Below, piece by piece: positions 18,801 through 29,134 of a stretch of 64,000 bases of DNA (the stretch's first letter is position 1; each line of letters starts with the position of its first letter). Source of the DNA: Lactiplantibacillus plantarum. Lineage in GTDB: Bacteria > Bacillota > Bacilli > Lactobacillales > Lactobacillaceae. The stretch spans positions 1,240,001 through 1,304,000 of the forward strand of contig NZ_CP039121.1 of the NCBI RefSeq assembly GCF_014131735.1, read 5' to 3'. Under the pieces are notes generated by a model. It did no database searches. It was not told the DNA's origin and was given only the letters and a program-made list of their open reading frames with translations. Made by a program: the position numbers and the translations under genes.

Positions 18801-21800
18801 CAGCCGGGAACGCAATCAGTGTCGCGAGTTCATTAAGTGCAAAGTATGCGTCAAACACCACGTTGGGTAGCTCATACGTTGCACAAACTAATAATTATGC
18901 CGTGACAACTTTGGGTGCAGCGGCGGCCGCAACTTCAGCTGCGGAAATGGCAGCTCAGTATACAAGCCAGGCTTCATCGGCAGTAGCTGCGGGCGATTAT
19001 GCTATGGCCAGCTCATATGTGACCAATGCCTCAGCAGCAGCTAGTGAAGCAACCTCATATGCGGCATTGTCTACATCCAATGCGGCTTTAGGTAGTACGG
19101 CGGCTAGCAACGCGACGAATTATTCAAACAATACGAATTCATATAAAAGCACTAATACGGGTAATGCAACGACAATTCTAGGGATTGTTATTTCTGGTGG
19201 GATGACTTCTCAACCCGCAGCAGTGACGTCGACCGTTTCTGGTGGGACCTTTACCTTGTCAGCTTCGTCAGCATTAGGACTAGGTGGGGTTGCACTATCA
19301 TCAAAAACAACTTGGTATGTTCAAGTCAACGGCACTTGGATGACCTTAGATAAGGCCAGCGCTTATATTGAATCATATGATGCAGTTGACAGTGCTGGTT
19401 TACTGTCAACCAGTAGCTCATTAACAGTTACTATCAAAGCGGGCTATACTGGATCATTACTATTCCAAGCCGTACAAGGGTTTTCTTGGGACTTATTAAA
19501 CTTGGCTACAGTTTATACATTTGCAAGTAATTTAGCGGAAGTAGATGTTTATAGTAGCAATATTCCAGCAACAAACATTTCCATAGCTGGTGATGATTAC
19601 GTCATTAATCCAACGAACAGTTCGAGTGGCTCAAACGATAAGGTTACTAGCCAGTTTACATCAACGACTAACCCTGAGAATGCTACGGGAACGATTACCT
19701 GGACGACAAGTGATTCAAGCATTGCGACAATTGATGATTCTGGCCTTTTGACCGTTGTGTCTAATGGAACGGTGACAATCACAGCAACAATTACAAATGC
19801 AGACGGAACTAGCTATTCATCTTCAAAGACAATTACAATTGGTAGTGGCCTTGAGGATGCAACTGTTGATGCAGGAAGTGATTTGACGTGGGTTCCAGAT
19901 GGCTCGACTACGGGTACTGGGACTAATGTTACTTATCAATGGTATTATTCTTCAACAGCGGACGGTACTGGAACAGCGCTGAGTGGTCAGACTGGTACGA
20001 CACTTAATCTGTCGGATCTGACAGTAGGGCAATCCGGTTATTACTACCTAGTTATTACTGGATCCAATACGACTAACGGGACTACTACCACGACAACTGT
20101 AACTTTAGGCCGGGCTTACTTGACTGTTAATGCTGTTTCAACTGAAGCGGCAGATTCTGCAGCTAGCGAAGCAGCTAACTACGCAAATCAAGCGACGGAA
20201 TATGGTTCAGTTGCTAGTTCTTATGCGAACATTGCGGGCGAATATGCAAGTAAAAACTCAGAAGCAAGCTCCTACGCAGAACAAGCAACGGCAGCAGCTT
20301 CTGATGCACAGTCAGCCGCAACAGCTGCTTCAACTGCAGCCTCTAATGCGGCAGCCGCCCAATCAAATGCAGATTCTGCGGAAGCTGCTGGCGAAAACTC
20401 GGCTGCTTCCAGTTATGCAGAGGAAGCTAAAAAGAAAGCGTCCGAAGCATCTGAAGCTAAAAAGAAAGCTTCAAGTGCCGCTGATGATGCAGGTTACTAT
20501 GCTGATTTAGCTGCTAATGTTAGTGAAGATGACTCGGATAGTGATTCTGACGGCGACAGTGATTCGGATAGCGACAGTGATTCCGACTCTGACAGTGATT
20601 CGGATTCCGACAGTGATTCTGACTCAGACAGCGACTCGGATTCTGATAGTGATTCGGATTCTGATAGTGATTCGGATTCCGACAGTGACTCGGATTCTGA
20701 TAGTGATTCGGATAGCGACAGCGACTCAGATTCCGACAGTGATTCCGACTCTGACAGTGATTCGGATTCCGATAGCGACTCGGACTCGGACAGCGACTCC
20801 GACTCCGATAGCGACTCCGATTCTGACAGTGACTCGGACAGCGATTCAGATAGCGACAGTGATTCCGACTCGGATAGTGATTCCGACTCTGACAGTGATT
20901 CAGATAGCGACAGTGATTCCGACTCCGACAGCGATTCCGACTCGGATAGTGACTCAGATTCCGATAGTGATTCGGACAGCGACAGTGACTCAGATTCGGA
21001 CAGTGATTCCGACTCCGACAGTGACTCCGACTCGGACAGTGATTCCGATTCGGATAGCGACTCCGATTCTGACAGTGATTCTGACTCGGATAGTGATTCT
21101 GACTCGGATGGTGATTCTGACTCGGACAGTGATTCCGATTCGGATAGCGACTCCGATTCTGACAGTGATTCCGACTCTGATAGCGACTCAGATTCCGACA
21201 GTGATTCCGACTCCGATAGCGACTCCGATTCCGACAGTGATTCGGACTCCGACAGCGATTCGGACTCGGACAGCGACTCCGATTCAGACAGTGATTCGGA
21301 CTCCGACAGTGATTCGGATAGCGACAGTGACTCCGACTCCGATAGTGATTCCGATTCAGACAGTGATTCCGATTCAGACAGTGATTCGGACTCCGACAGC
21401 GATTCGGATTCCGATAGTGATTCCGACTCGGATAGTGACTCCGATTCTGACAGTGATTCAGACTCCGACAGCGATTCGGATTCCGATAGCGATTCCGACT
21501 CGGACAGTGATTCCGACTCGGATAGTGACTCAGATTCCGATAGTGATTCGGACAGCGACAGTGACTCAGATTCGGATAGTGATTCCGACTCCGACAGCGA
21601 TTCCGACTCAGATTCCGATAGTGATTCGGACAGCGACAGTGACTCCGACTCAGACAGTGATTCGGACTCGGACAGCGACTCGGATTCGGATAGTGATTCG
21701 GACTCCGACAGTGACTCGGATTCGGATAGTGATTCGGATTCAGACAGTGACTCAGACTCTGATAGTGATTCGGACTCCGATAGCGACTCAGATTCAGACA

Positions 21801-24499
21801 GTGATTCGGATTCCGACAGCGACTCCGATTCAGACAGTGATTCGGATAGCGACAGTGACTCCGACTCCGATAGTGATTCCGATTCAGACAGTGATTCGGA
21901 CTCCGACAGCGATTCGGATTCCGATAGTGATTCAGACTCGGACAGCGACTCGGATTCGGATAGTGATTCGGACTCGGACAGCGACTCGGATTCGGATAGT
22001 GATTCAGACTCGGACAGCGATTCCGATTCAGACAGTGACTCGGATTCGGACAGCGACAGTGACTCCGACTCGGATAGTGATTCTGACAGCGATTCCGACA
22101 GTGATTCCGATTCGGATAGTGATTCAGATAGCGACAGCGATTCCGACTCAGACAGTGATTCCGATTCTGACAGTGACTCGGATTCCGACAGTGATTCTGA
22201 CTCAGACAGTGACTCAGATTCCGATAGTGATTCTGACTCTGATAGCGACTCGGATTCCGACAGTGATTCAGATTCCGACAGCGATTCGGATTCGGATAGT
22301 GATTCCGATTCGGATAGTGATTCAGATTCCGATAGTGATTCTGACTCAGACAGTGATTCGGATAGCGACAGTGACTCCGATTCCGACAGTGATTCGGACT
22401 CAGACAGTGATTCGGATAGCGACAGTGACTCAGACTCCGATAGCGATTCCGACTCGGACAGCGACTCAGACTCTGACAGTGATTCAGATTCCGACAGTGA
22501 TTCCGACTCTGATAGTGACTCCGATTCCGATAATGATTCGGACAGCGACAGTGATTCGGACTCTGATAGTGACTCCGACTCGGATAGTGATTCGGATTCC
22601 GACAGTAATTCGGACTCTGATAGTGATTCAGATAGCGACAGCGATTCAGACTCTGATAGCGATTCCGATTCCGATAGTGACTCAGACTCAGACAGTGATT
22701 CCGACTCCGATAGCGACTCCGATAGCGACTCCGATTCCGATAGTGATTCGGATTCCGACAGCGATTCAGACTCAGACAGTGATTCCGACTCCGACAGTGA
22801 CTCAGATTCCGATAGTGATTCTGACTCTGATAGTGATTCAGATTCCGACAGTGACTCAGACTCTGATAGTGATTCCGACTCTGATAGCGACTCCGATTCC
22901 GACAGCGATTCCGACTCCGACAGTGATTCCGATTCGGACAGTGACAGTGACTCAGACTCTGATAGTGATTCCGATTCTGACAGTGATTCGGATAGCGACA
23001 GTGATTCCGATTCTGACAGTGATTCCGACTCAGACTCCGACAGCGATTCAGACTCTGATAGCGATTCCGATTCTGACAGTGATTCGGATAGCGACAGCGA
23101 CTCAGACTCGGACAGTGACTCAGATAGCGACAGCGATTCCGATTCTGACAGCGACTCAGACTCGGATAGTGATTCTGACTCTGACAGTGATTCAGATAGC
23201 GACAGCGACTCAGACTCCGACAGCGATTCGGACTCGGATAGTGATTCTGATTCCGACAGCGACTCAGATTCCGACAGTGATTCGGATTCGGATAGTGATT
23301 CCGACTCGGATAGTGATTCCGACTCAGACAGCGATTCCGATAGTGACTCCGATTCGGACTCGGATAGTGATTCCGATTCGGACAGCGATTCGGATTCCGA
23401 CAGCGATTCGGATTCCGACAGTGATTCGGACTCGGACAGTGATTCGGACTCGGACAGCGATTCGGACTCGGACAGCGATTCGGACTCGGATAGTGATTCT
23501 GATTCCGACAGCGACTCAGATTCCGACAGTGATTCGGATTCGGATAGCGATTCGGATTCCGACAGCGACTCGGATTCCGATAGTGATTCGGACTCGGATA
23601 GTGATTCGGATTCCGATAGTGACTCAGACTCGGACAGCGATTCGGATAGCGACAGTGACTCGGACTCAGATAGTGATTCAGATTCCGACAGTGACTCGGA
23701 CTCAGATAGTGATTCCGACTCAGACAGCGATTCCGACTCGGATAGTGATTCGGATTCCGACAGTGATTCCGATTCGGACAGCGACTCGGATTCCGACAGT
23801 GACGCTGACTCAGACAGCGACTCAGGTTCCGACAACGACTCAGACTCAGACAGTGATTCGAATAACGACAGTGACTCCGATACAATCACAGATTCAGATT
23901 CAAATGATGGAACCAATTCTGACAATGGTAGTAATTCTGGCTCAGATGGAAGTTCCAGTTCAAATACTGGATCAGGTTCGGGCAATACGACGGGCTCTAC
24001 TGGAAATAATTCAGGTACTGGCACTGGTACGACAACTTCATCGACTGCTTCTAACAACGGTGCTGCTTCGACAAGTACGACTAGCTTGAGTGCTGCAGCA
24101 ACAAGTGGTGTCTCGGCCACAGCCGCAACGTTGGCGGTTACGACACCATCCAGTGACGGTGCTGCAACAACGTCAGCAACTGCTGCTACATCAGTGGTTT
24201 ATGCCGCTGCTAGCGCTCAAGACGTTGATGCAACTTCTGATCAGACTGATTCAGATTCGAAGAGTAGTAATGATTCTGATAAGGATAAGAAGTCAGCTGA
24301 TACTGATAGTGCTGATGATAAGGTTGGCTCAAGTAATACTGACGAGAATGGTAAGACTGCATCTGATACAAGTAATAATGCCGGAACGATTTTCGGTGGC
24401 TTGTTGACCGCGGCTGCAGCTGCTGGACTCGGCTGGTGGTTCTTCTTGTTCGGTCGTCGTCGTAAAGATGATGATGAAGATGACGAGAATCAAAAATAG
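15809..24499 (+). CDS. Giant serine-rich repeat surface protein with Ser-Asp stalk
   Basis: A 2896-residue predicted surface adhesin. The ATG at 15809 (after AGAAGGAAGG) is preferred to the upstream TTG at 15779. Residues 18-26 read KMFKVGRTW, a KxYKxGKxW-type signal, then a hydrophobic core and an SHA-D cleavage site near 46. Next come a Ser-rich stretch (about 50-220), long Ala/Ser/Tyr-rich probable coiled coils (about 220-1570) broken by Ig-like domains near 600-705, 1120-1245, 1250-1345 (BIg2-like) and 1347-1440, and about 1115 residues of Ser-Asp repeat (about 1575-2690). The C-terminus has a 24-residue membrane segment and [14 protein letters not shown], but no LPxTG-type sortase motif is visible. 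Serine-rich proteins of this kind are usually O-glycosylated, and the genes directly downstream are plausible modifiers. No SecA2/SecY2 genes are in the window. Confidence 0.88.
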   Translation: MKFLRHKSFRGDPQVHYKMFKVGRTWVFTAMASFVLTAAPQLVSHADTVSADTSSDTASSATSSASSGADTSSAAASAAALAAATASSTSTSTTSDSSTASSSSETASNSNSESSSDSSSSDDSASDASSASETSTTNATSTSSTSSSSVSTASSSASSASSSSSSSSSSATSSSLTDSSSSSAASSSTTSLSSSASVAASTVSTASSVASTTKSASTAASTAAIAAYSSESAASSNTDSTAAKAASSSASLAGSYATLASSYASLVNNLTTQAAVSAAQSAYQEALNAADLSRHYNSIANMYLDAMTNGVGSNVDNTLAYANANSLAFSAASAASSYAALASTATSTASSAATQGLINLASSNYSAASSAASAATVAASSAAEAANSAYLAMQYDKNNTAVTSAYAVASSTAAAASTAAVNATTAAMAASSAYAAVSSNAANNDYEATSTAYAVTSSAATEALSQYAAGSTATSTASSAAIFANSTAISDLASAASSSANVANTSKSTASSAASVAATQTGTQASAYASSAATAASSASSAYAVASTAAKSAVSASDPATADSYARVAQSASSLAASYAATAESNATLAAKFSTNVANEQTVSSNATLTTSTATQSVSTGDTVTITNKVGLDSGYSVSGTPTYVWYVSTDGATWTTISGATSATYTTTATTSGTYYYQAVVSGKRVTALILTSNFEAAGNVITIVVTNPEGTYTEIASSYASQANSAASVATSQAAAASSAISLASSSANLTGSLASYYTSQANSSYNAASSYASVASEAASIATMASTSAASYEAEGAYTSANIWAGMASSYASVATEYASSASSAASEAAASLDTALKNAVNEDGGDTAADYLASSYASMAASSANVAGDQASLAASYAANAANAYNVAGSSFNTTATSSYNAAASSAAVAASSYAAAASEAASLAASYAADGNYNSAALQQSYAALRLTYATDQLNAASSAASAITQTVVQAQSSYYNSIATAASSAASAAESAAGNAISVASSLSAKYASNTTLGSSYVAQTNNYAVTTLGAAAAATSAAEMAAQYTSQASSAVAAGDYAMASSYVTNASAAASEATSYAALSTSNAALGSTAASNATNYSNNTNSYKSTNTGNATTILGIVISGGMTSQPAAVTSTVSGGTFTLSASSALGLGGVALSSKTTWYVQVNGTWMTLDKASAYIESYDAVDSAGLLSTSSSLTVTIKAGYTGSLLFQAVQGFSWDLLNLATVYTFASNLAEVDVYSSNIPATNISIAGDDYVINPTNSSSGSNDKVTSQFTSTTNPENATGTITWTTSDSSIATIDDSGLLTVVSNGTVTITATITNADGTSYSSSKTITIGSGLEDATVDAGSDLTWVPDGSTTGTGTNVTYQWYYSSTADGTGTALSGQTGTTLNLSDLTVGQSGYYYLVITGSNTTNGTTTTTTVTLGRAYLTVNAVSTEAADSAASEAANYANQATEYGSVASSYANIAGEYASKNSEASSYAEQATAAASDAQSAATAASTAASNAAAAQSNADSAEAAGENSAASSYAEEAKKKASEASEAKKKASSAADDAGYYADLAANVSEDDSDSDSDGDSDSDSDSDSDSDSDSDSDSDSDSDSDSDSDSDSDSDSDSDSDSDSDSDSDSDSDSDSDSDSDSDSDSDSDSDSDSDSDSDSDSDSDSDSDSDSDSDSDSDSDSDSDSDSDSDSDSDSDSDSDSDSDSDSDSDSDSDSDSDSDSDSDSDSDSDSDSDSDSDSDSDSDSDSDSDSDSDSDSDSDSDGDSDSDSDSDSDSDSDSDSDSDSDSDSDSDSDSDSDSDSDSDSDSDSDSDSDSDSDSDSDSDSDSDSDSDSDSDSDSDSDSDSDSDSDSDSDSDSDSDSDSDSDSDSDSDSDSDSDSDSDSDSDSDSDSDSDSDSDSDSDSDSDSDSDSDSDSDSDSDSDSDSDSDSDSDSDSDSDSDSDSDSDSDSDSDSDSDSDSDSDSDSDSDSDSDSDSDSDSDSDSDSDSDSDSDSDSDSDSDSDSDSDSDSDSDSDSDSDSDSDSDSDSDSDSDSDSDSDSDSDSDSDSDSDSDSDSDSDSDSDSDSDSDSDSDSDSDSDSDSDSDSDSDSDSDSDSDSDSDSDSDSDSDSDSDSDSDSDSDSDSDSDSDSDSDSDSDSDSDSDSDSDSDSDSDSDSDSDSDSDSDSDSDSDSDSDSDSDSDSDSDSDSDSDSDSDSDSDSDSDSDSDSDSDSDSDSDSDSDSDSDSDSDSDSDSDSDNDSDSDSDSDSDSDSDSDSDSDSDSNSDSDSDSDSDSDSDSDSDSDSDSDSDSDSDSDSDSDSDSDSDSDSDSDSDSDSDSDSDSDSDSDSDSDSDSDSDSDSDSDSDSDSDSDSDSDSDSDSDSDSDSDSDSDSDSDSDSDSDSDSDSDSDSDSDSDSDSDSDSDSDSDSDSDSDSDSDSDSDSDSDSDSDSDSDSDSDSDSDSDSDSDSDSDSDSDSDSDSDSDSDSDSDSDSDSDSDSDSDSDSDSDSDSDSDSDSDSDSDSDSDSDSDSDSDSDSDSDSDSDSDSDSDSDSDSDSDSDSDSDSDSDSDSDSDSDSDSDSDSDSDSDSDSDSDSDSDSDSDSDSDSDSDSDSDSDSDSDSDSDSDSDSDSDSDSDSDSDSDSDSDSDSDSDSDSDSDSDSDSDSDSDSDSDSDSDSDSDSDADSDSDSGSDNDSDSDSDSNNDSDSDTITDSDSNDGTNSDNGSNSGSDGSSSSNTGSGSGNTTGSTGNNSGTGTGTTTSSTASNNGAASTSTTSLSAAATSGVSATAATLAVTTPSSDGAATTSATAATSVVYAAASAQDVDATSDQTDSDSKSSNDSDKDKKSADTDSADDKVGSSNTDENGKTASDTSNNAGTIFGGLLTAAAAAGLGWWFFLFGRRRKDDDEDDENQK
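20531..23880 (+). repeat. Ser-Asp coding repeat tract, 18-base unit
   Basis: About 3350 bases encode (SD)n. The codons follow an 18-base unit: Asp, Ser(TCN), Asp, Ser(TCN or AGY), Asp, Ser(AGY). The third serine is nearly always AGT or AGC, while the TCN serines vary freely at the wobble base. A few residues differ (Gly, Asn, Ala). The unit structure indicates growth by tandem duplication of an 18-mer, with silent drift afterwards. Confidence 0.92.
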
Positions 24500-24562
24500 T
24501 TAAAATTTAAAGCTGATTTGTTAGTACTGCTAACGATATACGTTGTAAAATAAGACTATTAA

Positions 24563-24589
24563 CCAAAACGGGCGTGAAGCCCGTTTTGG
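24563..24589 (+). terminator. Hairpin between the surface protein and six-hairpin gene
   Basis: CCAAAACGGGC (24563-24573) pairs perfectly with GCCCGTTTTGG (24579-24589) around GTGAA. No T-run follows the stem itself, so it may be a weak terminator or a messenger-stabilising hairpin that still lets transcription reach the downstream genes. Confidence 0.55.
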
Positions 24590-24625
24590 CGTACATAAAA
24601 GAAAATTGAAAGAGGTAAGACTAAG

Positions 24626-26260
24626 ATGCAAAAATCTACTGTCACCAAGCTTAAGCAAGCACTGATTGCAACTGGAAATTTGAAAGATTACGGTACAAGT
24701 ACCGTAACCTTGGCACTTTCGGTATCGGATCATCGACATCGGGCCCAAGTGCGATTCTATCGTTGCGATTCTTTCAAGCAAGCTTGGATAGCAGTTGCAC
24801 AACAATTAGCCAAAACCCCTCAAGCGAGTTGGGTTCGATTAGAAGCAGTTCAATCAACACAGAAGTTACCAAGAGAAACTTTTGAAAAGCGATTGGCAGC
24901 TACTTTTCGGATGAACTATTGGCGATACGGTATTAGTTTTGATGCAGATTTCAAGACAGCCTTATTGGAGATGGAAAGTAATGGACAAGCATTTTTCCGT
25001 CCTAGCAAAGCGCATCGAATTGGTAAGAATCGTTCGGGTTCTTGGGTCGACTATGATCGAGTAGAGCCGTATCTTAACAAGCGTGAAGGAGCGCTACCAG
25101 TCGATATTCGAAAGACAGAAAATGTTTGGGTCTTTACAACCGCTGGTGTATTTACTGACGGGCAGAAAATCTGGAATCTATCTGAGCAAGAGGATTGTGG
25201 TAAGGGCGTTCGGGTGGTGACTGACGAGCAGAGCGAGCTGCAATCAGCTATTGAACATGGTGAAACTTTCCTAATTAATCAGTTAAAAGGCAATGGAAAA
25301 TTTGTCTACGGTTATTTTCCGGCTCGTCAAAGAGTTCTTAGCAATTACAATGTTGTGCGGCATTTTTCGTCCTTATATGCCTTGCTGGAAGCCATTCCAT
25401 TCACAAAGCGTACTGAAGATTTTGCAAAAGTTAAGTTAGCGATTCAGTGGGGCTTAAAAAACGCCACGATTGAAAAAGAGGGCGCAATCTTCGTCGATGA
25501 TAATGGCGAGCTAAAGTTGGGTGGACAGGCCTTGTTAATACTTGCATTGAGTAAATATCAAGACGTTACCAAGGATGATACTTTCGTGCCAGTTTTAATG
25601 AAAGCTTTTAAAGGCGTCCATTTCTTCCAAGAACCGTCTGGTAAGTTAATTCATGTCCTAAATCCAGATTTAACGGTCAAAGCAGCTTATCGAATTATCT
25701 ATTATGAAGGAGAAGTCGCATTTGCGCTTTCCCGACTATATGAGTTAACACATGATAAGAATGTGATGGATCTGGTGAAGCAAATCTTGGATTACATGGT
25801 GGCTAATGACTATGGTAAATACCATGATCACTGGATTTCTTATGCAATCAATGAAGCATTACTGGTATTCCCAGACAATCATGATTATATGAAACTGGGT
25901 TTGAAAAATGTATTCAGTCATCTAAAATTCATTGAAGAGCGTGATACCACGTATCCAACATTACTTGAGTTAGTTGATGCGGCCGTCAAAATGACCGATA
26001 TGATTAAACGTTCAGGTAATGAAGACTTGATAGCACCTTATGACTTGGTTCGTTTACGGCAGGTATTGCGGTATCGTGCGTTGTATGAGATTACTACTGG
26101 GTGTTTTCTACCTGAGATTGCAATGTATCTCTATAATCCACAGAAGTTCATTGGTGGGTTCTATGCACGTCATGACAATTTCCGGACACGGATTGACGAT
26201 TGTGAACACTTCTTATCTGGGTTGATCAACTATTATAACTACACATATCGACAAGCATAA
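24626..26260 (+). CDS. Six-hairpin (alpha/alpha barrel)-like protein of the surface glycoprotein locus
   Basis: A 544-residue soluble protein with no signal peptide. The N-terminal ~210 residues match nothing I recognise. From about 220 on, helical repeats with GKFVYGYFPARQRVLSNYNV, VRHFSSLYALLEA, LGGQALLILALSKY and YYEGEVAFALSRLYELTHD resemble six-hairpin glycosidase or epimerase barrels (as in GlcA epimerase C-terminal domains). A GAGG site precedes the ATG, 126 bases after the surface-protein gene, and the next gene is a glycosyltransferase 27 bases on. A role in making or trimming the glycan of the surface protein is inferred from context. The catalytic residues are not known to me. Confidence 0.6.
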   Translation: MQKSTVTKLKQALIATGNLKDYGTSTVTLALSVSDHRHRAQVRFYRCDSFKQAWIAVAQQLAKTPQASWVRLEAVQSTQKLPRETFEKRLAATFRMNYWRYGISFDADFKTALLEMESNGQAFFRPSKAHRIGKNRSGSWVDYDRVEPYLNKREGALPVDIRKTENVWVFTTAGVFTDGQKIWNLSEQEDCGKGVRVVTDEQSELQSAIEHGETFLINQLKGNGKFVYGYFPARQRVLSNYNVVRHFSSLYALLEAIPFTKRTEDFAKVKLAIQWGLKNATIEKEGAIFVDDNGELKLGGQALLILALSKYQDVTKDDTFVPVLMKAFKGVHFFQEPSGKLIHVLNPDLTVKAAYRIIYYEGEVAFALSRLYELTHDKNVMDLVKQILDYMVANDYGKYHDHWISYAINEALLVFPDNHDYMKLGLKNVFSHLKFIEERDTTYPTLLELVDAAVKMTDMIKRSGNEDLIAPYDLVRLRQVLRYRALYEITTGCFLPEIAMYLYNPQKFIGGFYARHDNFRTRIDDCEHFLSGLINYYNYTYRQA

Positions 26261-26286
26261 TACTAGGTAACAGAAAGGGTGACTGT

Positions 26287-27795
26287 ATGTTTTACTTCAT
26301 TAATGAATATATTTTAGGCAAGAATTCGAGTGTTGAGCACGCGGCAATCAACCGGGTGAAATTATTTAACCACTATAAAGCGCCAGCCCAGATTGTGACT
26401 AAGATGTATGACCGTTTGCTACATCAGACCATGGGAACTTTTCAGTTAGCAAACCAGCAAGTGCTGAATATGTTTGATTACTTTCAACAAACCACGGATG
26501 TGCCAACTAAAGTTCTGCATACTGATGACATGCATCTGCCAGTTGAATATGCGGTAGAAGTGGGTGCCAACTTTAGCAAAATTTTTAATGGTGATGAACA
26601 CGTTAGCAACGTCGGCTTTATTCCTGGAACGATTGGGCGCGTCTTTTACCAAGAATTCTTCGACAATCAAGGTAACTTATCTTCAACTGACCTGTGGGAT
26701 TGGCGAGGCTTCAAGTCCAGTACACAATATTTTGGTCAGAACGGTAAACTGGTTTTGGAACGGTTTTATAATCTACAAGGCGAGACCGTTATTGAGCAGT
26801 ACTATGTACCTGACACTAACGGTAATCCGCTAGCGTCACGTTTGATTTTAAAGAATTATCGTGATCAAGCAGAGCGCTTCTTCCAGGACGCGAACCATTT
26901 ATTTCGTTTCTTCTTGGCCGAACTCAGTCATTTGGACAAGCAAACGACGACCTTTATTAGTGATCGCCCAGGTACCAGTGTGAAGCCGTTGTTGGAACTT
27001 CAGGATGATTCTCACAAGTATGTGACGGTTCCAATTTATCAGGCGAAGGATATTAATGACCCAATTCATTCCCCGTTGGACGGGTTCTTAACACCGGCCT
27101 TCGATAATCTGCAACACTTTGATGGTTTCATTACAGCTACTGAAAGTCAGGCTCAGCATCTGCGGACGCGGTTCCCTAAAGCTAAGGTGACAGTGTTACC
27201 AACTGTAACTACGAGTCCGTTGGCGCAGAGTAAACTACAGCCAATCACGGCCCGCCCCAAGCAATTGCTATACGTTGGGCGGCTGGCGCCGGATCGGCAA
27301 CTGAATCAGTTAATTCGGACCATTGCGTTAGTTAAGCAACAGGTCAAAGAAATTCAGTGTGACTTTTACGGCTACGGCGATCCAGAGTATCTTAAGACGC
27401 TGAATAAGCTGGTTGAAGAATTAAAATTGACGAATAATGTGCATTTATTAGATTATCATCCTGATTTAGAAACACGTTATGATGATTATCAGCTGTTGCT
27501 CAATACCGATATTGTTGATGGTGGTCCAATGAGTATGCCGGAAGCCATGAGTCACGGAATTCCAGTGATTAGTTATCGCTTTAATTATGGGCCTAAAGAT
27601 TGGATTGATGACGGTCATGACGGTTTCATCGTTGATCCTGGCAATCAATTGGCGCTGCGTGACCGGGTCATCGAATTAATGACGGATACGAAGAAGTTGA
27701 CGGCATTCAGCGAAGCCGCCTTTAAGAAGCTTCATACGTCACAAACTGACTTAAAAGTTTGGCACCGTTGGCAACAATTACTGGGTATTAAGTAG
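26287..27795 (+). CDS. GT4 glycosyltransferase, Gtf/TagE-like
   Basis: A 502-residue protein homologous to the one at 10.1 kb. It has the accessory N-terminal domain (MFYFINEYILGKNSSVEHAA, then a beta-rich region with repeated YxxxFDNQGN-like turns) and a GT-B domain with LLYVGRLAPDRQLNQLI near residue 325, DFYGYGDPEY, and the donor site DGGPMSMPEAMSHGIPV near 415-430. In the first Glu position of the usual E-x7-E pair a Gly-rich DGGP is present, so the catalytic pair looks altered; GtfB-type partners of serine-rich glycoprotein systems are chaperone-like and inactive. That comparison is inference. It lies 26 bases after the six-hairpin gene and 10 before the next. Confidence 0.78.
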   Translation: MFYFINEYILGKNSSVEHAAINRVKLFNHYKAPAQIVTKMYDRLLHQTMGTFQLANQQVLNMFDYFQQTTDVPTKVLHTDDMHLPVEYAVEVGANFSKIFNGDEHVSNVGFIPGTIGRVFYQEFFDNQGNLSSTDLWDWRGFKSSTQYFGQNGKLVLERFYNLQGETVIEQYYVPDTNGNPLASRLILKNYRDQAERFFQDANHLFRFFLAELSHLDKQTTTFISDRPGTSVKPLLELQDDSHKYVTVPIYQAKDINDPIHSPLDGFLTPAFDNLQHFDGFITATESQAQHLRTRFPKAKVTVLPTVTTSPLAQSKLQPITARPKQLLYVGRLAPDRQLNQLIRTIALVKQQVKEIQCDFYGYGDPEYLKTLNKLVEELKLTNNVHLLDYHPDLETRYDDYQLLLNTDIVDGGPMSMPEAMSHGIPVISYRFNYGPKDWIDDGHDGFIVDPGNQLALRDRVIELMTDTKKLTAFSEAAFKKLHTSQTDLKVWHRWQQLLGIK

Positions 27796-27805
27796 GAGGG
27801 CGCAT

Positions 27806-28216
27806 ATGTATTATTTCTTAAACGATAACATGCAATTTTCAAAATCAGGAATCGAACAGGCGGAAATCAACCGACTGACTTTATTCAAGAAGCACCATGT
27901 GGCCGCTAAAATCGTGACCCGCGTATTCGCAATGAATTTGCACGATGTGCTTGAAGGGGCCAACATTGCCGATGCTGATTTTGTTAATCTTTTTGACTTC
28001 TTTTGTGGTAGTCAGTCGGTCAAGCGTCAAAGGTTTGATTTGGCCGACTTTGAAGTGCCAGCCGATGCTATCAAGACCCGAAAGGATAATCAGATTCAAG
28101 TCATGGAACGTGGTAAGTTAATCATGATTATTTACCTTCGGGCCGGTACGGAAGCCGTTTTCAAGCAGTGGCAAGCATTGTTAGATTACTTTAAGCCTGC
28201 TAAGGTCACGGCTTAA
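27806..28216 (+). CDS. Stand-alone N-terminal domain of the Gtf family
   Basis: A 136-residue protein that begins MYYFLNDNMQFSKSGIEQAE, clearly related to the first ~100 residues of the two full-length glycosyltransferases in this window (the M-Y/F-Y-F start, the I-E-x-A-x-I/L-N-R-L pattern, the LFDFF segment). It then ends after a short beta/alpha segment, with no GT-B catalytic domain. A GGAGGG site precedes the ATG, and it is 10 bases downstream of the full-length enzyme. It may be a regulatory or targeting subunit or a gene remnant; the intact frame and good ribosome site favour a real small protein. Confidence 0.6.
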   Translation: MYYFLNDNMQFSKSGIEQAEINRLTLFKKHHVAAKIVTRVFAMNLHDVLEGANIADADFVNLFDFFCGSQSVKRQRFDLADFEVPADAIKTRKDNQIQVMERGKLIMIIYLRAGTEAVFKQWQALLDYFKPAKVTA

Positions 28217-28245
28217 GTAGATTTGACGGCAAGGGAGGGCGCAAA

Positions 28246-28443
28246 ATGTTAATGATTATGACCATTTATGGGACCGTTAAGATGTTTACCCGAATGATCG
28301 TGTACTGTGGCATCGGTGGTCTTGTCCTAATTGTTCGTCACCATAATCGTAAGAAGCGGCGTAACGAGATGGACGAGGGAACTAAGCGGATCATGCGTAA
28401 TACCCCTAAGGATGAGAACGGTAAGTATCCGTGGGAGAAGTAA
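28246..28443 (+). CDS. Small membrane protein at the end of the surface glycoprotein operon
   Basis: A 65-residue protein with one N-terminal hydrophobic segment (about residues 2-30) followed by a highly basic stretch, HHNRKKRRNEMDEG, and a charged tail. GGGAGGG lies 6 bases before the ATG, and the gene is 29 bases after the stand-alone Gtf domain, before the shared terminator. This suggests co-expression with the glycosylation genes. I know no family for it. Confidence 0.6.
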   Translation: MLMIMTIYGTVKMFTRMIVYCGIGGLVLIVRHHNRKKRRNEMDEGTKRIMRNTPKDENGKYPWEK

Positions 28444-28476
28444 GGTACCATTGGTTTTTAAGTTAAGTATCTAATT

Positions 28477-28520
28477 GAAAAGACCTGTCAGACGAAGCTA
28501 ATCGTCTGACAGGTCTTTTC
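28477..28520. terminator. Bidirectional terminator closing the surface glycoprotein operon
   Basis: A perfect 19-bp stem (28477-28495 with 28502-28520) with AAAA and TTTT at its ends lies between convergent genes and probably stops transcription in both directions. Confidence 0.9.
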
Positions 28521-28538
28521 GGCTAATTTATCGTTAAA

Positions 28539-29105
28539 TTAACGTTTCTGAATGGCCAACAAATATGGCGGCACATGGACTTGATTAATAAACTGATATT
28601 GTAGGACTTGGAATTGATGCTGGTCTAAATTCGTTACGTAATCCAAAACGGCTTGTGCTTCTGTCGCACCACCGGGATGACCAGCATAGACTAGCAGGAT
28701 AATGAGTCCGTTGGTGACGAGGCGTTCCTGAATGGCTTTTATGGCCGTTAACGTTGTCGTTGGTTTCGTAATAATTTGTTTATCGCCACCTGGTAAATAG
28801 CCCAGGTTAAAGACGGCACACTTGATAGGTTGATCAGCGGCAATCTTATCTGCGATGTGTTCATGGCCCGTTTGCCACAGAGTGACTTGATGGGTGAGCG
28901 CTGCTTTATCTAAGGCAGTTGTCGTCGCTTCAATGGCCGCTGATTGAATGTCGAACCCGTCGACGTGACCAGTAGTCCCGACCAGATTGGCGAGGTAGAC
29001 GGTATCATGGCCGTTGCCAACCGTCGCGTCAATCACGTGGTCACCGGGATTGACGACTTGGTTCATTAGCGCGTGGCTATAAGCTAATGCCGAACTGAGT
29101 TGAAT
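28539..29105 (-). CDS. MnmM/YtqB-like SAM-dependent tRNA methyltransferase
   Basis: A class I methyltransferase of the rRNA_methylase/YtqB family. Marks are DATVGNGHDTVYLANLVG, GFDIQSAAIEATTTAL, FNLGYLPGGDKQIITKPTTT and LLVYAGHPGG. B. subtilis YtqB (MnmM) does the last methylation of mnm5s2U34 in tRNA; that role is inferred here. The first ATG is at 29066 (175 residues), but homologous-looking sequence LSSALAYSHAL extends upstream in frame to an ATT at 29105 that sits 8 bases after AAGGGGG. I give the longer form; start choice is uncertain. It is followed by the shared bidirectional terminator. Confidence 0.75.
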   Translation of the reverse strand: MQLSSALAYSHALMNQVVNPGDHVIDATVGNGHDTVYLANLVGTTGHVDGFDIQSAAIEATTTALDKAALTHQVTLWQTGHEHIADKIAADQPIKCAVFNLGYLPGGDKQIITKPTTTLTAIKAIQERLVTNGLIILLVYAGHPGGATEAQAVLDYVTNLDQHQFQVLQYQFINQVHVPPYLLAIQKR

Positions 29106-29134
29106 GAGTGTTACCCCCTTGTTGAATTCATGAA

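Noticed and set aside
20531..23880. The repetitive tract as a possible CRISPR array
   Set aside because: It is an in-frame 18-base coding repeat with no unique spacers.
20497..24120. Three other open frames over 1100 codons long across the Ser-Asp tract (one minus-strand Ser-Glu-Leu frame, one minus-strand Arg/His/Tyr-rich frame, one plus-strand Thr/Ile/Arg-rich frame)
   Set aside because: They are by-products of a repeat whose codons lack stops in these frames. None has a ribosome binding site or sensible domain structure.
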